Notes: generated from the letters alone by a model not told the origin. 31,053 bases of DNA from Chara braunii (GCA_003427395.1 BFEA01000019.1:91180-122232), one strand, 5' to 3'; shown: positions 19,590 through 29,436, counted from the first letter of the stretch. A program made the numbers and translations.

Positions 19590-20340
19590 AAAATGATGTT
19601 TTTTTTTTTGCTCTGAGACTCCCATTGGTAGGTTTTTCTTTCGTTTTTGCTGTGGGGTCCTGTGGCGGTCACGGGGGTCCTGTGGCGGTCCCAAACATGC
19701 GTGGAATCGAGACCAATTTTTTTGCTTCATGAAATCGCTCAAGTTTCATTCACGGCGAAGGCGAAGACAAATGGCTTCATCGCTGGAAATTGATTGTGGT
19801 TTGGGAGGTGTTTGGGAGGGTTCGATCCCCTCACCTACAGCAAATGGTGTATGGAGATTCTCTTGCCCTCCTTTGCCAAAGAGAATTTCTGTCAGAACAA
19901 CGGAACAGCGTGCACTGCAGCCTATTTCAAGGAAGCCTCAGAGTATTGCCAACCAATGAATATGGTCCGTGTGCCCACTCACATGCAGTCGTCTTGAGTG
20001 CCACAGCCATGGTCAGTGAATCATACCCTGACATCTGACATCCCACGTGGAGCAGACACCATCTGTGAGAAGAGCACTTTCCTTTTCCTTTTTAGCAGTT
20101 TTTTCTTCATTTGTTTGGTCATGAAATGTTTTTTTGCGTTTATTTTCCCTATTTCACGCTGCGACCCACCTGTCCCCCACCTGTCCCACACCGTCACATT
20201 AATCCACAGACATGGCTAGTGGGATCTCGCTCCGGAGACCTCACAATTCAATCCACTACCCTCCACACGCACAAAAGATAAAAAATATGGCGCACAAAAG
20301 GGGTCGGCCCCACAAGTACCAAGTACTGCGGAAGGTTCAA
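19590..20340. other. Low-gene stretch with a tRNA-like B-box and small duplications
   Basis: Contains GGGGTCCTGTGGCGGTC twice (about 19654 and 19674) and GGTTCGATCCC at 19819-19829, a perfect RNA polymerase III B-box. ATGGCTTCATCGCTGG about 48 bases upstream is only loosely A-box-like, and no cloverleaf can be folded, so a degraded tRNA-derived SINE is possible. Short open frames here show no family features. Confidence 0.35.
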
Positions 20341-20350
20341 CAGGGCCGTG

Positions 20351-20502
20351 GTCCCACTAGCAAAGAGGATAGGATCAAGCTCCTGAATCTGGATGTGTTT
20401 TATGTAGAGGTGCAGAAAAGAAGTTCAATCTCGATTTCCTGCACCTCTCCACAATTACGTCCAGATTCAGGCATTTGATCCTATCCTCTTTGCTAGTGGG
20501 AC
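20351..20502. repeat. 152-bp hairpin with perfect 28-bp ends
   Basis: The 28 bases at 20351-20378, starting GTCCCACTAGCAAAGAGG, are the exact inverse complement of 20475-20502. Further paired blocks inside (CTGAATCTGGA with TCCAGATTCAG; AGAGGTGCAG with CTGCACCTCT) extend the stem over most of the element, leaving a loop of about 24 bases. It looks like a MITE that folds into a miRNA-precursor-like hairpin. No clear target duplication is visible. Confidence 0.8.
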
Positions 20503-20876
20503 CGCTCCCCAGATGACACCGTGCGTGCACCCAACCGATACAAATGACACAGCAGAACACTCGCCCTCAAACGAGGGAGGTACTGTGGATGACCACCCGG
20601 TGGGAATACATGCTCACTTCATCCATAACGTGTCAGTACTAGACACGGCGACAGACGTACAAAAGAAAAAGACACACATTGAGCAGGAAGGAAAAAGGTA
20701 TGGTCCGGGCGGAGGGAGGGGAGACCGGTGAAAGGGATCGGGGTATGATGGCGGACACAAAGCAGGGGGACGCCACAAAGGAAAGTACTACGCTCTTAAC
20801 CCGAAAAAAATGTACGTACGTTCTATATTCAACTTAAACCTCGAAAAAATGGGCTTTCCGAAATCGCTGAGTTTTT
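20503..20876. other. Non-coding stretch without recognised feature
   Basis: Purine-rich toward the end (about 20680-20790). Nothing coding or structured was recognised beyond the edge of the hairpin element. Confidence 0.3.
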
Positions 20877-20932
20877 CCCGAATAGAACGCACCGTCGAAT
20901 ATAACCCGAATAGAACGCACCGTCGAATATAA
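20877..20932. repeat. Perfect 28-bp tandem duplication
   Basis: CCCGAATAGAACGCACCGTC followed by GAATATAA occurs at 20877-20904 and 20905-20932 without mismatch. It lies at the left side of the AT-rich repeat shared with 27170-27270. Confidence 0.9.
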
Positions 20933-21235
20933 CGTATATTCCAATTTGTGCTAATTTCAATTTTTCAAAAACTTCAGAAAATTCCAAAAAAAAACGAAAG
21001 TTGTACAACATTGCAATACAAGCAACTTTTGTCTGAGGGCCATGTCGAAATTCACAACCGAATTTGAGAAAAAAATAAAAATACAAGAATAAAAATACCT
21101 TTTGATGGCATTTTCCAGTGTTTTCTGATTTCCGATTTTTCAAAATAATCCAAAAACATCTGAAAAATAGTGAAATACCTAGTATGTTGTACGAAATTAC
21201 AATACAAAAAACTTTTTTTTTTTTTTGAAAATCTG
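20933..21235. repeat. AT-rich repeat related to the interior of the 27-kb insertion
   Basis: CAATACAAGCAACTTTTG at about 21013 is identical to a string at about 27210, and the following CATGT...AAATTC also matches. A diverged third copy (TGTTGTACGAAATTACAATAC) is at about 21185. This links the region to the family of the 27054-27398 insertion. Confidence 0.55.
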
Positions 21236-21249
21236 GTCGGTCGGTCCTC

Positions 21250-21360
21250 AGCCAGGAAGTGATAAGAGCATCTCCCTGTCTGAGGATCCCACCTTAGATT
21301 ACTCCTTTCCGTTGGTGGGGAGCTGCACCTGCTGGAAAACGGGCCCAGCGTCCCTTACAA
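21250..21360 (+). repeat. SINE-like dispersed unit, copy at 21.3 kb
   Basis: GTGATAAGAGCATCTCCCTG at about 21259 resembles the D-arm side of a tRNA. It is followed by TTGGTGGGGAGCTGCACCTG and GGGCCCAGCGTCCC, the conserved core of the family. A T run precedes it (about 21210-21224). Confidence 0.55.
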
Positions 21361-21677
21361 TTGGTTGACATAAAAAAAGAAAAAAAATAAGCAGAGTAGA
21401 GTGTATCAAAGCAAGAGGGCTTCCGGGTCTTGAGGGAGGATATGGTCCTCCTTCTCATCCCACAAGTGTCTAGAGAAGACTAACTGCTTACTCTCTGAGA
21501 ATTTAAACCACTGGAACTCGGAGGCCCAGGCACTGGGCATGGAACTCTGAGCCTCTGAGCATGAGGAAGATAGAGCTTTCACCCTTATCCATTTGGCCAG
21601 AATTAATGTCCTAACTGCACTCTTGAAGGCGTTGCGCAAACGAAAACTGACCAAAAGAATTATTAAACCACCAGTAC

Positions 21678-21929
21678 TTGGGCACTGCGCGCCGCGCCGG
21701 CCGCCCAAATCTCGAAGCAGCGCCGGAGGAATGCTTGGCAATTGTGAGGGAGGCAGAAGCCATGTTGGAAACAGATCCTCTCACCGAGTTATACTGGCAG
21801 CACAGACGAGACAGATGCCACGCTGGCTCGGCATGGTGGCTGGCTAGCTATTGTCTTCAAGGCATGCTGACGTGGCAGCTGCCACGCGTTGCTGCTGATG
21901 TGGCTGCTGCCACGTGTTCTATTGGCTGA
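21678..21929 (+). CDS. Possible hypothetical protein fragment
   Basis: A frame of 83 codons whose middle part (PEECLAIVREAEAMLE, then TDPLTELYWQHRRD) has a protein-like composition. I recognise no domain. The frame runs into the ACGTG palindrome cluster, where coding is unlikely. It could be an exon remnant or chance. Confidence 0.2.
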   Translation: MGTARRAGRPNLEAAPEECLAIVREAEAMLETDPLTELYWQHRRDRCHAGSAWWLASYCLQGMLTWQLPRVAADVAAATCSIG

Positions 21930-22086
21930 CGTGGCCGGACTACGTGACCGGTACTGCTGTTCTGATTCATCATCACTCAGGAGGAGATCATGACTGTGGG
22001 GTAATCGTGGATACATACCTTGTCATCTTGAGGTCCACATTGCTCCAGTGCGCTGATGAGGACTTATTGACATGCCACGTGGCACA
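21868..22086. promoter_or_regulatory. Cluster of ACGTG / G-box palindromes
   Basis: CGTGGCAGCTGCCACG (21871-21886) is a perfect 16-bp palindrome. It is followed by GTGGCTGCTGCCACGTG, ATTGGCTGACGTGG, ACTACGTGACC and TGCCACGTGGCA (22073-22084, perfect 12-bp palindrome with CACGTG). ACGTG cores bind bZIP/bHLH factors in plants. Whether this is a promoter or a simple repeat cannot be told; no confirmed gene follows. Confidence 0.35.
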
Positions 22087-22831
22087 TTGTAGTAGAACTT
22101 CGGATATGCGTTCAGACTATTGATTATTTGAGGTGGTGATCGAGGGGGGAGCCCGAAGCAGGAGTGGGCCTTGTTCTTTATTCCTCTCCTTTGTCTAATC
22201 TCCCTCCTCTCTCCTTCGTCTCTGTATGATTATCCCATCTCATTCTATCTGGACACGAGTCTGATTATTGATAATCATCAGCGGGTTGACATTCATCTGG
22301 GCTTGCATTGTTGACAAGTGTCTTCACGATCTGGGTTCATTGCACAGTGTCACCATCATCTCCAATATCAAGGCATGGACCAGAACCATGATTAAGGTGG
22401 ACTGGATCAGGAAGGCGAGGAAAGGGGGGCAAGACGCCCCGAGGCAGGCACTGGTTTTTGGTCACACGGGCTCGTGACAACAAGCTGGCTGCAGTAACGC
22501 AGGCTGGCCAACTCGTTATCACACCATCATGGCTCACTTCTTAGTTTCCCACTGGGCATCATGCCAGTCCCCCAACCCCCACCTCTTAGCCAGCACCCTT
22601 CTCCCCATCTTCTCCTAAACCCTCCACTTCCCTCGTCTAATTCCGCTAGTTAGACCTCTGAACCTTCTGTTCAATGTTTAGATCTTGAACGCTTTCATCC
22701 ATAACCTCTGGCCCCCTCCCCCCCATCTGTACCAAACCTCATCTTTCTAAACTCCCAGTTTGTTTTCAGTAGTCACAGTATACAGACTTCACTCATAGCT
22801 AGTGGCCCCAAGTCTCACTGGTGGGGGTGTT
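22087..22831. other. Non-coding stretch, increasingly pyrimidine-rich
   Basis: The plus strand is C/T-rich from about 22540 (many CCCC and CTCC runs). The open frames here have low-complexity composition. Nothing recognised. Confidence 0.3.
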
Positions 22832-22855
22832 AAAAAAAAAAAAAAAAAAAAAAAA

Positions 22856-23341
22856 TTGGGCCTAAGTCTCGCCTTCCCCTCCCACTCTTACTTCTCTTCC
22901 CCCCTTGTACCATACACCAGACCATTTCCCCCACTTCTCTTACCCTCCAACAAGCAAAGCACTCGGTTGGTCTGGGCCGCAGTAGGCCAGCTGAGAGAGT
23001 GCCGCAGTACTTTGGGGAATCTGGCGTCGCTGGCTCCAACCAGCCCACCTTTAGGCTGGTTATCAGGCCGTTTGCTAGACTTGTGCATATTAGTCGTTTC
23101 TCTCTAGTTTATCCCTACTGTAGATCTCCCTAGGTCTTTGCCTTTCCCCCATCCCCTCACTCACTCTCTGCATTTCTCCCTCTTCATTACGTCTAACCAT
23201 CTCCACCTGTACCTATCCCCTCTCCGTCTGGCACTCTCCCTGTGACCCCCATTCCTAACCCTTAGCATCTGCAGTGGAACTATACTTCCTGTCTGTCCTC
23301 TCTCAGAACAAGAGGTGTTGTTTCAAAAAAAAAAAAAAAAA
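22856..23341 (+). repeat. Pyrimidine-rich sequence bounded by two poly(A) runs
   Basis: Follows a 24-base A run (22832-22855) and ends in a 17-base A run (23325-23341). GGCCCCAAGTCTCACT just before the first run resembles GGGCCTAAGTCTCGCC just after it. It may be a retroposed transcript with its tail. No protein domain visible. Confidence 0.35.
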
Positions 23342-23616
23342 CAAGAATAACATAGGATAAAGTAGTGTATACCGATGCGATGACTAGTGTGGAAGTGGTC
23401 CAGGTACTCTTGGTCCCGTCAAAAGTGAAACTGGCTAATGCTGCCAGAGGTTCCTTTCTCCGGCCTGGGGTTGAATTGTGGGTCCCCGGCCCTTGTAATT
23501 GCTTGCCTTTTGTAATGAACACAACACACAAGACAAAAAGATGCCCTCTACAGCTGCGCGCAACCTGTAGGCTTGCTTGGAGCACAAGACAAAAAACTAA
23601 ATGGCGGTTGGTTTGT

Positions 23617-23758
23617 ATTTAACGAAATTGAAACCGAGCTATTTGGGCCCAAAAATGTCACAGTTTAGCTCCTGAGGCCCTTGGAAGACCTTCAGGAGCT
23701 AAAATGTGAGATTTTTGGGCCAAATTACTAAAAACTAGTCAGTTTCAATTTTGTTCGA
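23617..23758. repeat. Long imperfect hairpin, 140 bp
   Basis: The left arm (AAATTGAAAC ... TTTGGGCCCAAAAATGTCAC ... TTTAGCTCCTGA) pairs with the right arm (TCAGGAGCTAAAATGTGAG ... ATTTTTGGGCCAAA ... GTTTCAATTTTG) around a short loop near 23680. Mismatches and a gap are present. Same general architecture as the hairpins at 18070 and 20351. Confidence 0.65.
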
Positions 23759-24618
23759 ATAAGCTGTTCGTTTTAACAAAATGGCTCTTTTTCCTTCATT
23801 TCGGGCTAGAACCTGTCCAGATCCCAGCGCTCAGTTCAATGCTCTTTGCTAGCAGGACTGCTCCCCACAGGAGGTCGAACCCCAACATTCTGTGCCTTTT
23901 CTTCTTTTTATTTTTTTAATATTTGAATTTTCCTACATCGTCTGGAATTTTTATTTATGCAAGGAAAATGAGCGATAGCGAACTTCAGAAATCAAACAGC
24001 GTCATACACATAAGACCAGATAGTCGTGACCTCGAACCAACAGCAGAATTGCATCACGAGTTTCACCAAATAAGAACACACCAAGAGTTCATAATTGACA
24101 ATGCTGAAATAGTCTCATCATCATCATCAACGAAGAACCAATGTTGATATCCTATCTGGCGCTCGGCGCCCAGACTACAGATGGCAGATCCTATCTAGCC
24201 TACTCTACAATGCCGCCGGATGACGTCAACAGCTTCACCGAAGTACGGGCAGATCTCGGACAATGCCGTCGCTTCTAACACCAGGTATGTCTCTCGTATC
24301 ACTCACAACCTCGTTCCCCAACGCACAGATGCCACTTGCACCCAAGGACCATCCTGCGCCCCATCCAGCTTACAGCAGCGCAGCCCGGCTATGGCTGCCT
24401 GCTACTTCCCAAGAAGCTTCCAACCAACTGGCGCAGCGCAACTGCCTGAATTTCCCCAGTTGCGAAGTAGTCCAAAATAGGCCTCCGAGGGTCTGTCGGG
24501 CCTGCCTTCACTTAGGGCGGCCGACGCTGTTGCAAATAGGGCCCAGTGGGGCTTATCGAGTCCTTGTGCCTCACATTTATTTTTATTTTTTTTTAACTTC
24601 GCGTGTGGGAAAACCTAC
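23759..24618. other. No recognisable gene; contains TTTGCTAG repeat edge
   Basis: GCTCTTTGCTAGCAGGACTG followed by CTCCCC at about 23841 matches the outer edge of the 20351-20502 hairpin (CTCTTTGCTAGTGGGACCGC). Frames at 24220-24620 encode Pro/Ala/Ser-rich peptides but no domain. Confidence 0.35.
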
Positions 24619-24770
24619 TTAACAAGGTGATAAGAGCAGCCCCGGTAAGTAGGCCCCTGCATCGAAGACTCCATCTATTGGTGGGAAACTGCACCTGCTG
24701 GAAATCGGGTCCAGCGTCCCTGTACAAGATATGATGTGTATCAGCTGGAAATCAGGTCCAGCGTCCCTAT
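24619..24770 (+). repeat. SINE-like dispersed unit, copy at 24.7 kb, with duplicated tail
   Basis: GGTGATAAGAGCAGCCCCGG, then CTCCATCTATTGGTGGGAAA and GGAAATCGGGTCCAGCGTCC. The last motif is repeated 40 bases later as GGAAATCAGGTCCAGCGTCC (about 24748). The order of modules equals the copies at 18.7 and 21.3 kb. Confidence 0.6.
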
Positions 24771-25741
24771 TGCAATCAGACTCGCTTTCCTTTACACTTC
24801 GCACTCATGCAAACAGATGGTGAGTCACACTGGCGCACAGCGCCCACTCAAAGCTCAGAGATATGGAAGTCGAAAACACAGTTCAGATACAAGCTCGCTT
24901 CAACAGGCTATGGCGCATCAGCGCCTGTAAACCCCAACTCTCATCTCTCTGTTCAGCACCACGGTTCACACTCATGCAACTGGATCACCCTGGATATCCC
25001 ACGCGCATACACACACTCTCGTACACACATACTTGCCTATCAGCTATGGCGGCTATGGCCACTGACCCTCTATGGCTATGGCTAACTATCTCCTTCAGCC
25101 CACTTCGTCTTCGGGCACTCTGCAGACCACCTCGCACAAGTCGCTCAAGCAGCACTTCCGCATGGCTCACGCAGAAATGAATGAATGGCCGGACGCTGCC
25201 TCTTAGTTTATACTTCTGTTTGCTGCTGGTCTGCCTCTTTCCACCGGGCCCATGGTGCACACAGTTCCTCATGGTACTTGCTGACCGGATTCAGTGAGAC
25301 TGGGACTGGGTACCGCTGACTCAGCAAGCCTTGGTGGACTTGCCCACTTGCCTCTAGTCTACTGTGAGCAACGTTGGAAGGGCCACTTCCGGACCTTCCG
25401 GAAGTCTGTGGACTTGGCCCTTCGACTCTGTAGCAGCTACGAACTTGACCTTCAGAGGAGCTACAGCGACGACTTCTAGAACTCACTAAGACCTCTATGC
25501 CACAGGTCTACAGATCGAACCCCTACAACCTACGGACCTACGACAGCCTACCAACTGGTGCAAATACACAGGTCACGGGTTCAACTCTCGGGGTCGACAC
25601 AGGTACTGACACAGGTTAGGTAAGAACTAGGGATCGAGCCCTGGGATCTGCATTCGCTACTGCTAACAGGTGAATACCGTTTCACTTCCGTCGGCCTAAA
25701 TTCGAGGTCCTCCGATAATAATTCAGTCCAAGACCGGATTT
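24771..25741. other. Probable 3' flank / LTR region of the chromovirus
   Basis: No coding region recognised. It contains CTTCCGGACCTTCCGGAAG (about 25388), a short palindrome, and several tRNA-T-arm-like strings (GGGTTCAACTCTCGG, GGGATCGAGCCCTGG, AGATCGAACCCCTAC). It lies directly downstream (minus strand) of the chromovirus pol end, so an LTR is expected; TGTTAGCAG on the minus strand at about 25669 is a possible LTR start, unproven. Confidence 0.3.
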
Positions 25742-26735
25742 TTACCTTTCTTTTCTCTCGTAGGCTCTTACTACATCTGGAGCTGTTTCTAGAAGTTCAG
25801 TTCTAGTAAACCAGCGGTCGTCCTCGGGTTCCTGAGAAGCAAATCGGACCTTATACTGTTTCTGTGGACGACCTCTACCTCCTGTTCTGAATATGTCTTC
25901 ACCTACAATGCCCTCAATGTCATACCTTCCATCCATGTCCGGAGGGATCATAGATCTTCTTGAAGGGAACTGTTGGCTTGTGACACACGGCAACAACTTT
26001 GACACATGAAACACAGGGTAGGTGTGGAGGTGTGCTGGGATCTCTATCGTATAGGACGGCCCATCCTCTCCGCCCTTAACTTCTAGAACTGGCCACGGTC
26101 CTTTGTACGCTGGTAGTAACTTCTGTGAAATGTTTTCCTCAGGAGCAAACTCTTTGGCCTTGACCCAGACTAGGTCGCCTACTTGAAACTGCGACAGGCG
26201 ACGGTGCTTGTTAGTCTGTCCTATCATTCGGTGCTGGGCCTTCCTGAGGTTCTCAACAACGGTAGCTAACTCTTTCTCATGCTGTATCGCAATCTCCCTA
26301 GTACCGGGCGGTAGCTTATGAATCTGATCTCGGTTAAACCACCAGTACTTCCTAAAGTCGTGCCCGTAAACAAGCCACAATGGTTTTAGGAACGACCGAG
26401 CCACTAAATGAGCGCCCAGATTCATCCTACTCGAACCGTTTCTATTGTATTCTTTTCCCGCGGCCGATAGCTGGCCAAGTATTGGTGGTTTAAGTCCCTC
26501 AAACGTTCTGCGTGGTCTGAAGGACTTACACAGCTCATTGGGAGTACGACAAGTGGCTAAGTGCACGCTGTTGTTATACGCACTGGCTACCTTGGGCAAC
26601 ATCTTAACTCGATCTGGTATAATGTACATATGCATAACTTGTTGCAGGATCTTATTCATCTGCTCGGTCTGACCGTTAGTCTCTAGGTGACGGCCAGACG
26701 ACATTAACAACTTTGATCCGTAAAGAAACCCGATC
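25742..26735 (-). pseudogene. Chromovirus (Ty3/Gypsy) integrase C-terminal half with chromodomain-like tail
   Basis: Minus-strand frame of about 322 codons plus a few upstream. It starts inside the integrase core at SGRHLETNGQTEQMNK (the catalytic Glu is in TEQ), followed by the C-terminal domain with VGDLVWV, a GPY/F-like KGPWPVLEV and YPVFHVSKLLPC. It ends with a chromodomain-like module (about residues 255-320: YDIEGIVGEDIF, KQYKVRF, DDRWFTRTEL). The N-terminal integrase, RT and gag are absent: upstream sequence is replaced by LINE sequence near 26720. Unlike the large element, this frame contains no internal stop, so it is younger or decayed differently. Confidence 0.85.
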
Positions 26736-27555
26736 GTGGACCTGGCTTTTACAAACTAAATGCCTCTATCGTGCAACAAAAAACTTTTCAGAATCATATT
26801 AACGACTGTTGGGCATTTTGGCACACGCAAAGGCAGCACATTCAGCAGGAAATAGACTGGTTTAATAACGGATTGTTCTATCTGGGTATAAATGTCAAGA
26901 ATATTCCAAACTCTTAGCTGCTAGAAAGTATCAACAGGAGATGGAAGTTCACCAACAACTGTTGCAACTGGAGCACCAGGGTCAACCAAACAGCTCACAT
27001 AATGTCCAGCGCACACAGCATACACAACCAGAAGTTAGTTTAGAGGTACAGATCTACATAGCACCGTGTTCGCGTTCGGAGGCGAATGCGAAGATGTTCG
27101 CCCGAACGAGAACAAGCGCCCAAAACCCTCTGAACGCGAACGTAAAAAAAAAAAAAAAAAAAAAAAAGTTACTCTGAAAAATCTGAAAACAATATATGTT
27201 ATGCAAAATAACAATACAAGCAACTTTTGCCTTGGAGTCATGTTCAAATTCGTAGTTAATCGTGAGTAAAAAATCTTTATTTGTTTTTAGGAAAAAATAT
27301 ATATATTCACCTGAACATGTTCGCGGGCTGTTCGCGCGAACGCGCGAACACGTTCACGCGAATGTGAAAGGGCGCGAACACGTTCGCCGTGCTACGCGGG
27401 TACAGATGCTACAACAACGACTCCAAACCTTTGTCACACAACGTTGCAAGGGCACACGTATAAGAGGAAGACTAACACAATGTCAAACGGAAGGAACAAT
27501 GGATAAGAAAAAAATTAGTATGACTCGTGTAGGTTCACACAGAACAACCATATAA
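26735..27555 (+). pseudogene. LINE ORF2, endonuclease-RT linker region, split by insertion
   Basis: Frame 26735-26905 reads FYKLNASIVQQKTFQNHIND and a Trp-rich segment (CWAFWHTQ ... DWFNNGLFYLG). An indel near 26905 changes frame to LLAARKYQQEMEVHQQLLQL, a Gln-rich coiled coil. This frame continues across the 27045-27407 insertion (insertion plus target duplication is 354 bp, a multiple of three) into LQQRLQTFVTQRCKGTRIRG and ends at TAA 27553. The next codons, ALYDPQTGHHDIV, continue in the same frame in the RT part. The role is the linker that precedes RT in LINE ORF2. Confidence 0.6.
27045..27407. mobile_element. Mutator-like MITE with 9-bp target-site duplication
   Basis: GGTACAGAT occurs at 27045-27053 and 27399-27407. 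The enclosed 345 bp have short inverted ends: left CTACATAGCACCGTGTTCGC, right (inverse) CGCGTAGCACGGCGAACGTG. Near both ends are GTTCGCG-type CpG-rich strings; the centre has a 24-base A run and an AT-rich part that matches 20933-21235. A 9-bp duplication is typical of MULEs. There is no transposase. Removing the insert and one target copy reconnects the LINE reading frame. Confidence 0.75.
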
Positions 27556-29436
27556 GCGCTATACGATCCACAAACTGGACACCATGACATCGTCACCTCC
27601 TCCCCCCACTGCATGCGGATAGCTAGGTTCTCCTTTAAGGATCTGTGCACTTCAAGATGCGCCCGACGGGAGAGGAACGTAAAGGAGAAGGAAATAGAGG
27701 ATTTCTTGAAACCACTGGAGAAGACCCTGACGGACCAGCAGAAAACAGATCTGGATCGTCTCATGTCCAAGGAGGAAATCTGGACGGCGATGATGCAGAT
27801 GGATGAAGAGAAAACGCCGCGCATCGATGAATTTCCCAAGGAATTCTGGGAGACCTTCTGGACTTGGATAGTCCCGAATCTTATGGAATTCTATCTCCAT
27901 GTGTGGAACACAGGGCGAATGGGGGAGTTGGTGGCGCAAGGCATCCTTACCCTTTTGCACAAAAAGGGAGACAAGATGGATATCAGGAACTACCGGCCCT
28001 TAACGTTGCTTACAGTTGTCTATGAAATGCTTGCAAAAACCCTGGCAAACCGATTAATCCCGGCCCTGGATGATATTATTCACCCAATGCAGACCGGTTT
28101 TGTTAAAGGACGCATGATCCAGGACAATATCCTACTAGTTAATGAACTTCTCAAACTTAGAAGGCAAGACAAGCAGAATGTGGTCGTAGTCTTCATTGAC
28201 TTTGAAAAAGTGTATGACAACGTAGACTGACTATTCTTAGACAAATGCATGGAAAAAATGAACATCGGGTCAGTCTTCCGGCGCTGGACCGAAATACTAC
28301 ATCATAACGTTACTACGTGTGTCCAAGTTAATGATAGGATAACGCCGATTTTTCCTCTACAAGTCCGCTAAGGGGACCCTCTAGCAATTTTTCACTCCAT
28401 AATAGTAATGGAGGCGTTGGCAGCGAACCTCTGCGCCAACAAAGACCTGAGAAGGTTGCAGATCTCTACTAGCCCGGAAGACACGATCCCTGTTTGCTCG
28501 ATATTTACGGACGACCCAAATCTCATGATAGATGTCACTCCATCAAACATGAAAGAAATTAGGCGATTATTTGACCGATTCACAGCAATCTCAGACATGA
28601 CCGTCAATTGGGGAAATAAAACCTTGGGGTGGTGGATCCACCATCAAGGGGCGCGGCCCCCGGAGTTGTCACGGGTAAAATGGCTCCTGGAAACGGCTCC
28701 GGTCAAAGTGTTGGGGATCAGGTTGATGGCATTGGGTAAGCCTGCTTCGAGTGATGACTGAATCCTTAAGCTTGCTCTAGAAAAATTGACCCACTGGAAA
28801 GACCGGTACACCTCCCTTATCAGTAGAGCGATCGTGATCAACAGCGTAGTGTTGGCACCTCTTTGGTATAAATCTGCAATTTGGACCCTCAGCAAGGAGG
28901 TCGTCCGATCGCTAAAGAGGCAATTAACGGCCCTGATGTGGAGATGCAATGATGACCTTCCGAACGTTATTAGCAGGGTAGCCTGGTCATCCGTGATCCA
29001 ACCCAAGGAGAAAGGGGGACTGGGGATCATGGACCCGGATACACAGATCATAACATTAACAGTCCAATGGGTTAGGAGATTGTTTTTCACCTAGCACCTC
29101 CCATGGTATGCTCTGGCGCTAGAACAGATAGTCAGACTTGCCCCACAGGCACCGCAAGGAGTTAGCCCATTGACCTAGCTGGAGGACTGCTTTTGGATTG
29201 CGCCACGGTGCCCCCGTACAGACCAAGATTCACCCCAAGACACACCCTACTTGGACTTGGACAGAGACAACTTCTGGAGCCGGGTCGTGAAGGTCTGGCA
29301 TCAACTCCCGTTGCCTGACCAACCCCCACCGACCAGGCGGGAGGAGGTGATACGTCAGCCCCTTTTTAGAAACAAGAGGATTACAGACCAGTGCATCAGG
29401 GTGTATCGCAACTCAAACACCCCGTGGAGCAGCTGA
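27556..29436 (+). pseudogene. LINE reverse transcriptase ORF, five internal stops, no frameshift
   Basis: A single plus-strand frame. RT blocks in order: KTPRIDEFPKEFW, KKGDKMDIRNYRPLTLL, ANRLIPALDDIIHPMQTGFV, VVFIDFEKVYDNVD (motif A Asp), Q-V-R-[stop]-GDPL (motif B, usually RQGDPL), CSIFTDDPNLMI (motif C; usually A-DD, here T-DD), VNWGNKTLGWW (motif D) and VKVLGIRL (motif E). The C-terminal part has the KLTHWKDRYTSLISRAIVIN block and a Trp-rich tail. Stops: TGA 28228, TAA 28369, TGA 28759, TAG 29092, TAG 29176. The two TGA codons sit where relatives have Trp. The KxPGxDG loop has lost both Gly residues. Confidence 0.85.

Noticed and set aside
19771-19829. tRNA gene suggested by GGTTCGATCCC
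   Set aside because: No acceptor, D or anticodon stem can be formed around it, and the A-box is poor.
20351-23758. CRISPR-like array from repeated short palindromes
   Set aside because: The repeats are not regularly spaced, differ in sequence and are individual hairpins in a eukaryotic repeat mosaic.
24220-24622. Overlapping Pro/Ala/Ser-rich frames
   Set aside because: Two frames of equal quality overlap and neither has a recognisable domain or start context.
4742-29436. Nuclear genetic code with TGA as tryptophan
   Set aside because: TGG is used widely in the same frames, TAG and TAA stops and frameshifts also occur, and the chromovirus frame has no TGA. Biased decay is simpler, though a check is listed.
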